Shown here in pieces: positions 1 to 10,683 of a stretch of DNA of 26,730 nt. A model generated the notes under the pieces. It did no database searches, was not told the DNA's origin, and was given only the letters and a program-made list of their open reading frames with translations. Positions within the stretch are counted from its first letter, which is position 1; every line of letters begins with the position of its first letter. The DNA comes from M0108 sp937862735 (GTDB lineage: Bacteria > Pseudomonadota > Gammaproteobacteria > Chromatiales > Chromatiaceae). Position numbers and translations under genes: made by a program. The stretch lies in NCBI GenBank assembly GCA_937862735.1, contig CALMDH010000293.1, forward strand, positions 1 through 26,730, written 5' to 3'.

Positions 1-15
1 CTGGCCATAGGCCAG
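1..15. repeat. Short perfect inverted repeat at the window edge
   Basis: CTGGCC at 1-6 pairs perfectly with GGCCAG at 10-15 around a 3-nt ATA loop. It has no T-run behind it. It may be the end of an upstream terminator or a chance hairpin; the neighbouring gene is outside the window. Confidence 0.35.
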
Positions 16-84
16 AAACGTTGAGTGTTAGACACGCCAGGGAATCCTCCTCACCGGGATCGCGTTGCCCAAAGCCCATCCTCG

Positions 85-2967
<2,883 letters not shown>

Positions 2968-3072
2968 ACGGGGATCTTTTCCTGGCGGAATCGTAGATCG
3001 TTCCCGGCGTCGGAGCTTGTGAAGAAATAAGAAATTTTTCACAGCCCAAGACTCGCTATCTCATTGTTAGAA

Positions 3073-3088
3073 AGAATCTTCGGATTCT
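3073..3088 (+). other. UUCG tetraloop hairpin
   Basis: AGAATC (3073-3078) and GATTCT (3083-3088) form a perfect 6-bp stem closed by C-G over a TTCG loop, the especially stable cUUCGg tetraloop form in RNA. No U-tract follows, so it is not a standard terminator. It may be a structural element of the ilvI leader or the 3' end of the kinase transcript. Confidence 0.45.
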
Positions 3089-3126
3089 GTGTGCGAGGTT
3101 TCTTCATAGCCACTCAGAGGAGGTCG

Positions 3127-3147
3127 ATGGCGAGAGAGCCCGGGTAA
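3127..3147 (+). CDS. Possible six-codon leader peptide ahead of ilvI
   Basis: ATG at 3127 follows an almost perfect Shine-Dalgarno (AGAGGAGG, 3116-3123) by three nt and encodes MAREPG before TAA at 3145. The same frame stays open upstream to GTG 3091 and TTG 3064, but neither has as good a ribosome site. It lies about 100 nt before a terminator-like hairpin, the arrangement of an attenuation leader. It contains no branched-chain amino acid codons, which argues against classical ilv attenuation. It could be a fortuitous ribosome site. Confidence 0.25.
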   Translation: MAREPG

Positions 3148-3245
3148 TCGTCGGGGTTTCAATTTCTCGACCATTTCCCGACCTTGACCAACCCAGGGGA
3201 AATCCTGTAGCTTTTCCGCCCTTTCAACCTGTTCATCTTCGTCGT

Positions 3246-3288
3246 CCCGACCTCCCGCATCCGGGGGCGGACGTCGGGGGCCGTTTTT
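3246..3288 (+). terminator. Terminator-like hairpin inside the ilvI leader (possible attenuator)
   Basis: CCCGAC at 3246-3251 pairs with GTCGGG at 3273-3278. The interior adds further G-C pairing (CCCG 3254-3257 with CGGG in 3262-3265), and a five-T run follows at 3284-3288. It ends only about 17 nt before the ilvI ribosome site, so read-through would be needed to express ilvIH. The G-rich spacer between stem and T-run weakens it as a standard Rho-independent terminator. Confidence 0.35.
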
Positions 3289-3319
3289 GGGGCGGCGCGA
3301 CCGAGGGAGGTCACCTGAA

Positions 3320-5038
3320 TTGGAACTGAGTGGAGCCGAGATCATCGTTCAGGCGCTGATCGATGAGGGCGTGGAGTATGTCTTCGGGTATCCCGGAGGC
3401 GCGGTCCTTCATACCTACGACGCCTTGTTCAAGCAGGACAAGGTCAAGCACATCCTGGTCCGCCACGAGCAGGCCGCCACCCATGGCGCCGATGGCTATG
3501 CCCGGGCCACCGGCCGCTGCGGCGTCGCCCTGGTGACCTCGGGACCCGGGGCCACCAACGCCATCACCGGCATCGCCACCGCCTACATGGATTCCATCCC
3601 CATGGTGATCCTCTCCGGGCAGGTGCCGACCCCGGTCATCGGTAGCGACGCCTTCCAGGAGGTCGACACCGTCGGCATCTCCCGGCCCTGCGTCAAGCAC
3701 AACTTCCTGGTGCGTGATGTCCATGACCTGGCCCTGACCATCCGCAAGGCCTTCTACATCGCCACCTCCGGCCGTCCCGGCCCGGTGTTAGTGGACATCC
3801 CCAAGGATGTCACCGACCCCAACATCAAGATCCCCTATCACTATCCCAAGGAGATCAAGCTCCGCTCCTACAACCCGGCGACCAAGGGCCACCCGGGGCA
3901 GATCCGCAAGGCGGTGGATGTCCTGCTCCAGGCCAAGCGCCCGGTGATCTACACCGGCGGCGGCGTCATCCTCGGCGAGGCCTCCAAGTCCCTGCGCGAG
4001 CTGATCGATCTCCTGGGTTACCCCATCACCAGCACCCTCATGGGCCTGGGCGCCTTCCCCATGACCGACCCGCGGTTTCTGGGCATGCTGGGCATGCATG
4101 GCACCTACGAGGCCAACATGGCGATGCACGAGACCGACGTGCTGGTCGCCGTGGGCGCCCGCTTCGACGACCGGGTCACCGGCAAGATCGAGCACTTCTG
4201 CCCCCACGCCACCATCATCCACATCGACGTGGACCCCTCGTCCATCTCTAAGAACGTGCGGGTGGACGTACCCATCGTCGGCCCCGTCGGCAGCGTCCTG
4301 GCCGACATGGTGCGCCTCATCCGCGAGGCCAAGGCTGGTCCCGACCCGGCGGCGCTGCAAGACTGGTGGCGGCAAATCGAGGTCTGGCGGGGGGTCAAGT
4401 GCCTGGCCTACGACCGCAACAGCCCGCTGATCAAGCCCCAATTCGCCGTCGAGACCCTGTACCAGGTCACCGGCGGTGACCTCTACCTGACCTCGGACGT
4501 CGGTCAGCACCAGATGTTCGCCGCCCAGTTTTACCCCTTCGATGAACCCCGGCGCTGGATCAACTCCGGCGGCCTGGGCACCATGGGTTTTGGCCTGCCG
4601 GCGGCCATGGGCGTGCAACTGGCCTTTCCCGAGGCCACCGTCGCCTGCATCTCCGGCGAGGCCAGCATCCTCATGTGCATCCAGGAGCTGGCGACCTGCA
4701 AGCAGTACGACCTGCCGGTCAAGATCATCCTGCTCAACAACGGTTACATGGGCATGGTGCGCCAGTGGCAGGAATTCTTCTACGAAAGCCGCTACGCCCA
4801 CTCCTACGTCGACGCCCTGCCGGACTTCGTCAAGCTCACCGAGAGCTTCGGCCATGTCGGCATGCGCGTCGACCAGCCCGGCGACCTGGAGGGCGCCATG
4901 CGCGAGGCCTTCGCCATGAAGGACCGCCTGGTCTTCCTCGACATCGTCGTCGACCCTGCCGAGAACGTCTACCCCATGATCGAGGCGGGCAAGGGACACC
5001 ATGAGATGCACCTCTCACCGGAACGGGAGCTGGCCTGA
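3320..5038 (+). CDS. ilvI: Acetolactate synthase large subunit
   Basis: This is the catalytic subunit of acetohydroxyacid synthase. It condenses pyruvate with pyruvate or 2-oxobutyrate, the first common step to valine, leucine and isoleucine, using thiamine diphosphate, Mg2+ and FAD. The start is TTG at 3320: it follows GGGAGG (3305-3310) at a good distance and gives the family-typical N-terminus (LSGAEI), for 572 residues, the usual length. An in-frame extension to 3287 is unlikely. The activating glutamate is Glu50 in VRHEQAA, and the SGPGATNAITGIATAYMDS block is near-perfect. The thiamine diphosphate/metal motif normally written GDG...NN reads Gly446-Glu447-Ala448, 24 residues, then Asn473-Asn474. 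Aspartate is thus replaced by glutamate and the second glycine by alanine. The rest of the site is intact, so activity is expected. One nt separates its stop from the ilvH start. Confidence 0.96.
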   Translation: MELSGAEIIVQALIDEGVEYVFGYPGGAVLHTYDALFKQDKVKHILVRHEQAATHGADGYARATGRCGVALVTSGPGATNAITGIATAYMDSIPMVILSGQVPTPVIGSDAFQEVDTVGISRPCVKHNFLVRDVHDLALTIRKAFYIATSGRPGPVLVDIPKDVTDPNIKIPYHYPKEIKLRSYNPATKGHPGQIRKAVDVLLQAKRPVIYTGGGVILGEASKSLRELIDLLGYPITSTLMGLGAFPMTDPRFLGMLGMHGTYEANMAMHETDVLVAVGARFDDRVTGKIEHFCPHATIIHIDVDPSSISKNVRVDVPIVGPVGSVLADMVRLIREAKAGPDPAALQDWWRQIEVWRGVKCLAYDRNSPLIKPQFAVETLYQVTGGDLYLTSDVGQHQMFAAQFYPFDEPRRWINSGGLGTMGFGLPAAMGVQLAFPEATVACISGEASILMCIQELATCKQYDLPVKIILLNNGYMGMVRQWQEFFYESRYAHSYVDALPDFVKLTESFGHVGMRVDQPGDLEGAMREAFAMKDRLVFLDIVVDPAENVYPMIEAGKGHHEMHLSPERELA

Positions 5039-5039
5039 C

Positions 5040-5531
5040 ATGCGACACATCATTTCCGTCCTGCTGGAAAACGAGGCGGGCGCCCTGTCCCGCGTCGCCG
5101 GGCTCTTCTCCGCCCGGGGCTACAACATCGAGTCCCTCACCGTCGCCCCCACCGACGACCCCACCCTGTCGCGCATGACCCTGGTCACCGTCGGCAGCGA
5201 GGAGATCATCGAGCAGATCAAAAAGCAGCTCAACAAACTGGTCGACACCGTCAAGCTGCTGGATCTCACCGAGGGCCGCCACCTGGAACGGGAGCTGATG
5301 CTCATCAAGGTGCGGGCGCAGCGGGAGGACCGGGAAGAGCTCAAGCGCCTGACCGAGATCTTCCGCGCCAAGATCATCGATGTCACCGCCACCAGCTACG
5401 TGATCGAGCTCACCGGCACTTCGCAGAAGATCGACGCCTTCATCCAGGCCGTCCCCGAGGGGCTGATCATCGAGGTGGTGCGCTCCGGCCCCATCGGCAT
5501 CGCCCGGGGCGAGAAGGGGCTGACGCTTTGA
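5040..5531 (+). CDS. ilvH: Acetolactate synthase small (regulatory) subunit
   Basis: This is the regulatory subunit that activates the large subunit and gives feedback control by valine. The protein of 163 residues has the normal length. An ACT domain fills residues 1 to about 75: it begins MRHIISVLLENEAGALSRV and contains the GYNIESL segment typical of IlvH. The C-terminal ALS_ss_C-type domain follows and contains the E-R-E-L-x-L-I-K-V segment. The start is ATG 5040, one nt after the ilvI stop, with GGGAG inside the end of ilvI as ribosome site. Translational coupling in an ilvIH operon is therefore likely. Confidence 0.96.
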   Translation: MRHIISVLLENEAGALSRVAGLFSARGYNIESLTVAPTDDPTLSRMTLVTVGSEEIIEQIKKQLNKLVDTVKLLDLTEGRHLERELMLIKVRAQREDREELKRLTEIFRAKIIDVTATSYVIELTGTSQKIDAFIQAVPEGLIIEVVRSGPIGIARGEKGLTL

Positions 5532-5635
5532 GCCTTTGGCTGGGCCCAAGGTCTTCGGGCCTACCGCCCCGATCCATTGCCTGACGAACTGAGCTGGAGG
5601 AGCTGACTCTTCTTAGGCGACGACGCCCTTTTTTG

Positions 5636-5660
5636 CCCCTCTCCCCTCGCGGGAGAGGGG
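5636..5660. repeat. REP-like palindrome between ilvH and ilvC
   Basis: CCCCTCTCCC (5636-5645) and GGGAGAGGGG (5651-5660) make a perfect 10-bp stem over a CTCGC loop, followed by a G-rich tail. Intergenic palindromes of this CCCTCTCCC/GGGAGAGGG kind are common dispersed repeats in Gammaproteobacteria. It may also act as an RNA stabiliser or weak terminator between ilvIH and ilvC. No other copy was noticed in this window. Confidence 0.6.
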
Positions 5661-5805
5661 TTGGGTAGAGGGGGGATGTCCCGCGCATCTGCCCCCTTTA
5701 TTGCTTCGTCACCTTAACCAGTTGCTCTCCAAACAATCCGCTTATCACAGACTTATTCTGATTATCCCGTCCGGCTCAAACCGGCGCTTATCTAAGGTTA
5801 CGACC

Positions 5806-6828
5806 ATGGCCATCAACGTTTACTACGACAAAGACGCCGACCTCACCCTGATCCAGTCCCGCCAGGTTGCCATCATCGGCTACGGCTCCCAGGGCCACGC
5901 CCACGCCAACAACCTCAAGGACTCCGGCGTCAAGGTCACCGTCGGCCTGCGCCCCGGCTCCGCCTCCGCGGTCAAGGCCGCCCATGCCGGCCTGGACGTC
6001 AAGCCCATCGCCGAGGCCGTCGCCGCCGCCGACGTCGTCATGGTCTTGGCCCCGGACGAGCACCAGGCCCGCCTTTACCGCGAGGACATCGGCCCGCACA
6101 TCAAGCCCGGCGCAGCCCTGGCCTTCGCCCACGGCTTCAACATCCACTTCGGCGCCATCGAGCCCCGTGAGGACCTGGACGTCATCATGATCGCCCCCAA
6201 GGGGCCGGGCCATCTGGTGCGCTCCACCTACACCCAGGGCGGCGGTGTCCCCAGCCTCATCGCCGTCCACCAGGACGCCAGCGGCCAGGCCCGCGACATC
6301 GCCCTGGCCTACGCCTCCGCCAACGGTGGCGGCCGCGCCGGCATCATTGAGACCAACTTCCGTGAGGAGTGCGAGACCGACCTCTTCGGTGAGCAGGTGG
6401 TCCTGTGCGGCGGTCTCACCGCCTTGATCCAGAACGGCTTCGAGACCCTGGTGGAGGCCGGCTACGCCCCGGAGATGGCCTACTTCGAGTGCCTGCACGA
6501 GGTCAAGCTCATCGTCGACCTCATCTACGAGGGCGGCATCGCCAACATGCGCTACTCCATCTCCAACACCGCCGAGTACGGCGATCTGACCCGCGGCCCG
6601 CGCATCGTCACCGCCGAGACCAAGGCCGAGATGAAGCGCTGCCTGGCCGAGATCCAGTCCGGGGACTTCGCCAAGGAATTCATCCTGGAAAACCAGGCGG
6701 GCGCCCCTAAGCTCAAGGCCCTGCGCCGCCTGGGGCAGGAGCATCCCATCGAGGCCGTCGGCGAGCGCCTGCGGGAGATGATGCCCTGGATCAAGGCGGG
6801 TAAGTTGGTGGATAAGAGTCGCAACTGA
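5806..6828 (+). CDS. ilvC: Ketol-acid reductoisomerase, class I
   Basis: This enzyme converts acetolactate or acetohydroxybutyrate to the dihydroxy acid with NADPH and Mg2+, the second step of branched-chain amino acid synthesis. The start is ATG 5806, giving MAINVYYDKDAD, the usual N-terminus, with AAGG at 5794-5797 as ribosome site. The frame continues upstream to 5701 but without family similarity. The 340-residue length fits the short class I form. The Rossmann motif is GYGSQGHAHANNL. Metal and catalytic residues are Asp192 and Glu196 in ETDLFGEQ and Glu228 and Glu232 in FECLHE, the standard set. It lies 274 nt after ilvH, beyond a palindromic repeat, so it may have its own promoter. Confidence 0.96.
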   Translation: MAINVYYDKDADLTLIQSRQVAIIGYGSQGHAHANNLKDSGVKVTVGLRPGSASAVKAAHAGLDVKPIAEAVAAADVVMVLAPDEHQARLYREDIGPHIKPGAALAFAHGFNIHFGAIEPREDLDVIMIAPKGPGHLVRSTYTQGGGVPSLIAVHQDASGQARDIALAYASANGGGRAGIIETNFREECETDLFGEQVVLCGGLTALIQNGFETLVEAGYAPEMAYFECLHEVKLIVDLIYEGGIANMRYSISNTAEYGDLTRGPRIVTAETKAEMKRCLAEIQSGDFAKEFILENQAGAPKLKALRRLGQEHPIEAVGERLREMMPWIKAGKLVDKSRN

Positions 6829-6892
6829 TGGCCTCGGGGGGACCCGGGCGAGCGCTAGCCTCCTCGGGCATCCTCACCAGTCGCCAAGCACC

Positions 6893-7582
6893 TTGATCAT
6901 CATCCCCGCCCGCAACGAGGGCGCCGCCATCGCCCAAGTCATTGCCGAGGCCAGACGCCACTTCACCACCCCGGTGGTCGTCATCGACGATGCCAGCGAG
7001 GACGACACCCTGGTCCAGGCCGTAAGGGCGGGAGCGACCGTCCTCCGACTCCCCTTGCATCTAGGGGCCTGGGGCGCGATGCAGACGGGAATGCGCTACG
7101 CCTATCGGCAAGGTTGGGAGCTGGTGGTGACCCTGGATGCCGACGGCCAGCACGATCCGGCGGATATCGCCCCCCTCATTGCCCCGTTGCGCGAGGGTGC
7201 GGCCGATGTGGTCATCGGTGCTTGTCCACTGCGGGTCAGCAAGGCCCGCCGACTAGCCTGGCATTATTTCCGCACCTTGTCCGGTATCGCCCTGGAGGAC
7301 CTCACCTCGGGTTTTCGCGCCTATAATCGCCAGGCCATGGAACGTCTCATCTGCCCGGATGCCACCCTCCTTGATTATCAGGATGTGGGGGTATTGCTAA
7401 TCCTGCGTCGTCAGGGGTTGCGGGTATTGGAAATCCCCGTGACCATGCGGGACCGTTACGATGGTAAATCCCGTATTTTCAACTCTTGGTGGACGGTGGG
7501 ACATTACATGCTCAAGACCAGCATGCTCTGCCTGGCGGGAATTGGCGGTCAGCGTGGGCGCGCCTGTTCGGACCAAGATTAG
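6893..7582 (+). CDS. Family 2 glycosyltransferase (DPM1/DPG-synthase-like)
   Basis: This is a cytoplasmic-face GT-A glycosyltransferase of 229 residues. Enzymes of this subgroup usually move a sugar from a nucleotide donor to a polyprenyl phosphate or a glycan. The N-terminus IIIPARNEG is the characteristic first strand. The donor/metal motif is Asp82-Ala-Asp84 in LDADGQHDP, and the acceptor-side block LTSGFRAYNRQ follows. There is no C-terminal membrane domain. The start is a TTG at 6893, the only plausible in-frame start after the last stop. It has no clear ribosome site and begins right at the first conserved strand, so the true start is uncertain. It lies 64 nt after ilvC and 12 nt before a DUF2304-like gene, a pairing seen in many genomes. 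Confidence 0.88.
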   Translation: MIIIPARNEGAAIAQVIAEARRHFTTPVVVIDDASEDDTLVQAVRAGATVLRLPLHLGAWGAMQTGMRYAYRQGWELVVTLDADGQHDPADIAPLIAPLREGAADVVIGACPLRVSKARRLAWHYFRTLSGIALEDLTSGFRAYNRQAMERLICPDATLLDYQDVGVLLILRRQGLRVLEIPVTMRDRYDGKSRIFNSWWTVGHYMLKTSMLCLAGIGGQRGRACSDQD

Positions 7583-7594
7583 TTTCCCCCCCTC

Positions 7595-8041
7595 ATGACC
7601 TATCATCTGACCTCCTTGTTCATTGGCCTGGTCATGGCTGGTTCCATCCTCTGGCTGCTGCGGCGGGCGCATCTTCATGGCGCCCATGCCCTCTGGTGGA
7701 TCACCCTCGCGATCGCCATCATCCTCCTCGGCAGTTGGCCTCGACTCACGGATCTGGTTGCCCGTTACCTGGGGGTCAGTTATCCGCCAATCATCGCCGT
7801 TCTGATCGCCTTTGCCCTCGTTCTGGTCAAGATGTTGACCATGGACCTGGAGCGTTCGCGTCTCGAACAGCGTCTGCGCCGTCTGGCCCAGCGGTTGGCC
7901 TTGCTGGAAGCACGCCTGGATGCCCTCACCCCAGCGGCCTATTCGAGCCTCGATCATCCCCAGGCGAATATCCTTACTGAGCCGCCGCGTGACGGCTTGC
8001 TTTCAAGCCGTGACCCATCCAGAGGGGAACGACCGGCGTAA
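7595..8041 (+). CDS. Small membrane protein, DUF2304-like
   Basis: This predicted inner-membrane protein has 148 residues. Three hydrophobic helices lie near residues 5-22, 34-52 and 64-83. A charged, Leu/Arg-rich helix (about 88-112, LERSRLEQRLRRLAQRL) follows that looks coiled-coil forming, then a polar tail. Size, helix layout and position directly after a DPM1-like GT2 gene match the DUF2304 family, which commonly accompanies such transferases; its biochemical role is not established. The start is ATG 7595 and no strong ribosome site is visible. The gene ends 19 nt before the GT4 start, so the three genes probably form one operon. Confidence 0.75.
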   Translation: MTYHLTSLFIGLVMAGSILWLLRRAHLHGAHALWWITLAIAIILLGSWPRLTDLVARYLGVSYPPIIAVLIAFALVLVKMLTMDLERSRLEQRLRRLAQRLALLEARLDALTPAAYSSLDHPQANILTEPPRDGLLSSRDPSRGERPA

Positions 8042-8060
8042 TCGGCGCGCCGTTGATCCC

Positions 8061-9251
8061 ATGCGCGTGCTTCACGTCGGCAAGTTTTCTCCCCCCTTCG
8101 CGGGTGGGATGGAATATTTTCTTGCCGATCTGCTGGCGGCCCAAACGAAATTGGGCTTGCCAGTGGCCGCCCTGGTGCATGACGAGGGGCCTGGCTGGCA
8201 GGCCCGTACACCCCCGCTGGGCACCCCGCCGCCACTGATCTACCGCGCCCCCTGTCTAGGGCGTCTCCTCTACGCCCCCCTCAGCCCCAGTTTTCCCTAC
8301 TGGCTGAATCGCGTGATTCGGGAGTTCGACCCGCAGCTACTGCACCTGCATTTGCCCAACACCTCGGCCTTTGCCGCCTTGGCGTTGCCTCGCGCCCGGC
8401 GCCTGCCTTGGGTGGTGCATTGGCACGCGGATGTGGTCGCGTCCACGATCGACCGCCGCCTGGCCTTGGCCTACCAACTGTACCGCCCTTTCGAACAGCG
8501 ACTGCTGGGCCATAGCCAGGCCATCATCGCCACCTCGCCACCCTATCTGGACGCCAGCCTGGCCCTACGACCCTGGCGCGAGCGGTGCGAGGTCATCCCC
8601 TTGGGGCTGGACCCTAACCGCCTGCCGGTGCCGACGAACGCCAGTCTGGCCTGGGCCGAAGGTACCTGGGGCGGCCGGGGCCCGCGGGTCCTGACGATTG
8701 GTCGGCTCACCTATTACAAAGGCCACGAGGTGCTCATTCGCGCCCTGGCACGCCTGCCGCGGGTCCGGGGCCTCATCGTTGGCCAGGGGGAACACCAGAT
8801 ACGATTGCAAGGGTTGATCCAGGAATTAGCCTTGGGCGATCGCGTTCGCCTGCTGGGCTATCAGCACGAGGACCAGCTCGCCGCCCTGCTAGCAACCTGC
8901 GACCTTTTCTGCCTGCCCTCCCTGGAGCGTACCGAGGCCTTTGGACTGGTCCTGCTCGAGGCCATGCATTATGGCAAGCCGCTTCTGGTCAGTGACATCC
9001 CGGGATCAGGCGCCCCCTGGGTCGTGGGGCAGGCCGCCAATGGCCTCCGCGCCCCTCCGGGTGATGCCGAGGCGCTAGCGCATGCCTTGTCCGGAATGCT
9101 TGCCAATCCGGCGCGGATGCGGGCCTTGGGGGCGGCCGGAGCCAAGGCCCTGGAACATCAATTTGCGTTAGGCCCGATTGCCACGGCTATCCAGTCACTT
9201 TACCAACGACTCATCCCTCGGGCGAATTTCGACCCTCTGGCGAACCCTTAG
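8061..9251 (+). CDS. Family 4 (GT-B) glycosyltransferase
   Basis: This retaining glycosyltransferase of 396 residues is probably used in surface polysaccharide synthesis. The N-terminal domain starts MRVLHVGKFSPPFAGGMEYF, the usual GT4 opening with the glycine loop. The C-terminal domain carries GRLTYYKG and the E-x7-E donor-site motif, Glu292 to Glu300, in ERTEAFGLVLLEAM. The frame remains open upstream to 7920 inside the preceding gene, but ATG 8061 begins exactly at the conserved first strand and is the preferred start. Its 3' end overlaps the convergent membrane-protein gene by 41 nt. The sugar donor and acceptor cannot be inferred. Confidence 0.93.
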   Translation: MRVLHVGKFSPPFAGGMEYFLADLLAAQTKLGLPVAALVHDEGPGWQARTPPLGTPPPLIYRAPCLGRLLYAPLSPSFPYWLNRVIREFDPQLLHLHLPNTSAFAALALPRARRLPWVVHWHADVVASTIDRRLALAYQLYRPFEQRLLGHSQAIIATSPPYLDASLALRPWRERCEVIPLGLDPNRLPVPTNASLAWAEGTWGGRGPRVLTIGRLTYYKGHEVLIRALARLPRVRGLIVGQGEHQIRLQGLIQELALGDRVRLLGYQHEDQLAALLATCDLFCLPSLERTEAFGLVLLEAMHYGKPLLVSDIPGSGAPWVVGQAANGLRAPPGDAEALAHALSGMLANPARMRALGAAGAKALEHQFALGPIATAIQSLYQRLIPRANFDPLANP

Positions 9252-10683
9252 GGATTCCGATGGCCGTGGGGGGTTGAGTCCATTCCAACCACACCATCAA
9301 CAGCCAGAAGGTGAAGGCCGGCACAAAGTGCAATATCACGCGGTTAAGACTGGTGGCCTTGACCGCCCAGAGATAGGCCTCGGTCCAGAAAAAGAGCACG
9401 TAGAGGGCGGCCAGGGCCGTCAGGGTCCAGAGCAAACCCGCCTGGAACCAGGCAGCGGTTCCCCCCCGCCAGAACTTGACCCCGGCGGCGAACAAGGCCA
9501 GCACGATCAGATAGGGCAATAGATGCCATTGACTGTAAAGAAAGGTGTGCCGCAACAGGGGTTCCCAGGGCGATTCGCGGGTGAGCTTGATGACGCCGAT
9601 GTGGGGGAGTTGGATCAGTTCTGAACTGAGTTGCAGGCGACCCAGTACCGGGATGTCCCAATCAATCCCCCCCGTGAACCACAGGCCCAGGCCAATCCCC
9701 ACCACGCCGAGTCCCACCGCCAGCCACCCGAACCGGCTCAGCTTGGTGACCAGCAGGGCGGGGATGAACGGCAGGGCCCAGACCAGACCCTCGCGTTTGA
9801 TCGCGGCGCAGGACAGAAGCAGGACCAGGGTCAGCATCCCCTGACGGGGGTCGCCATCCCTCAGCCACAACAGGAAGGACATAAAGGCCAGGCCCAAGGC
9901 ATAAGCCAGCCAGAGATCGGCATAGCCCGCCAGGGCGATATGGGTATCCAGCAGGGGCAGGGAGAGCAACAGCCAGGTAAAGACCAGGGCCGTCAGCGGC
10001 GATGCCCCCCACCCGCGGGCGCCGCCATAAAAACCGAGCCCCAACCCCACCCCGGCACCCATCCAGGGGAGTTTTGCCAGGATCTCATCCCAGCCGCCAG
10101 AGACCAGACCGGGCCAGGCCATCACCAGGGAGAGGGTGGCGGGATAGTTCCAAGCCTCGATAGTATGGGCCGTTCCCCCAGGGTCGTTCAGCCAGGCTTG
10201 GGCGGAAACGAAGGGTGCGAGGCTACCCAATTCCGTCCAGACCCGGGCGCGCGCCCCCCAAGTGGTCCAGGCGTCCCAAGGAAAGAGGGGTTGCCACCAG
10301 ATCTCCAGCCCCAGATCAATCAGGCGCATGGCCAACCAACCACCCACCGCCAGCCAGGCCAGCCATTGCCATCGAGATAGGGGGGGGCGCTGACCACCGG
10401 CGGCCGGGTGGCGCTTGTAGCGCCAGTAAAGAACCAGAACCCCAACTAGCAGCAGGCCGGCGAAGAGGACCAAGGTCAGGCGTGGCTCCAGCGGCCAGCC
10501 CAAGCCCCCTTGCAGGCGTAGCATCAGGGCCACCCCCAGGAGGCCAAGGAGATAACCATAGCCTAAGGATAGCGCCCAGCGCCCAGCGCCGGGGGCATCC
10601 CAGCGCAGCAGCCACCGGAGCCACAGGCTGGCTGCCAACCACGGGACCAGCAGGGCCGCCATCACCCACCAGATACTGATCAT
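9211..10683 (-). CDS. Polytopic membrane protein, possible GT-C type glycosyltransferase
   Basis: This hydrophobic protein of 490 residues has roughly ten or more predicted membrane helices. A large loop after the first four helices contains LFPWDAWTTWGARAR and the later stretch LNDPGGTAHTIEAWNYP. Acidic and aromatic residues in such loops, followed by repeated helices, are reminiscent of GT-C enzymes that use lipid-linked sugars (PMT/ArnT-like), but no diagnostic motif is decisive. It is the second gene of a minus-strand pair: its ATG overlaps the TGA of the upstream gene (10680-10683), so translation is probably coupled. Its end overlaps the convergent GT4 gene by 41 nt. Confidence 0.72.
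   Translation of the reverse strand: MISIWWVMAALLVPWLAASLWLRWLLRWDAPGAGRWALSLGYGYLLGLLGVALMLRLQGGLGWPLEPRLTLVLFAGLLLVGVLVLYWRYKRHPAAGGQRPPLSRWQWLAWLAVGGWLAMRLIDLGLEIWWQPLFPWDAWTTWGARARVWTELGSLAPFVSAQAWLNDPGGTAHTIEAWNYPATLSLVMAWPGLVSGGWDEILAKLPWMGAGVGLGLGFYGGARGWGASPLTALVFTWLLLSLPLLDTHIALAGYADLWLAYALGLAFMSFLLWLRDGDPRQGMLTLVLLLSCAAIKREGLVWALPFIPALLVTKLSRFGWLAVGLGVVGIGLGLWFTGGIDWDIPVLGRLQLSSELIQLPHIGVIKLTRESPWEPLLRHTFLYSQWHLLPYLIVLALFAAGVKFWRGGTAAWFQAGLLWTLTALAALYVLFFWTEAYLWAVKATSLNRVILHFVPAFTFWLLMVWLEWTQPPTAIGIPKGSPEGRNSPEG

Larger units (their letters stand above)
2968..3319 (+). other. ilvIH leader / intergenic region
   Basis: This 352-nt gap between the kinase stop and the ilvI start holds several structures. 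An AT-rich imperfect hairpin (TGTGAA 3018-3023 with TTCACA 3038-3043) lies about 50 nt after the kinase. It is followed by a UUCG-capped hairpin at 3073-3088, a six-codon mini-ORF with a strong ribosome site at 3127-3147, and a GC-rich hairpin with a T-run at 3246-3288. This layout resembles an attenuation leader, but no run of Leu, Ile or Val codons is visible in the mini-ORF. No confident promoter could be assigned. Confidence 0.5.

Noticed and set aside
3018..3043. AT-rich hairpin after the kinase gene as a terminator
   Set aside because: The stem is imperfect and A-T rich and has no T-run after it, so it was only noted as part of the leader.
3788..5011. Long open frame on the minus strand opposite ilvI (407 codons); similar long antisense frames at 1615-2619 and 5788-6744
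   Set aside because: They mirror GC-rich coding sequence whose sense frames are unambiguous. Their translations are low-complexity (His, Asp, Gly, Val-rich) with no family features.
9631..10380. Plus-strand open frame of 249 codons inside the polytopic membrane gene
   Set aside because: It is Gln/Pro/Gly-rich, typical of the reverse of a membrane-protein gene; the minus-strand frame has clear membrane helices.
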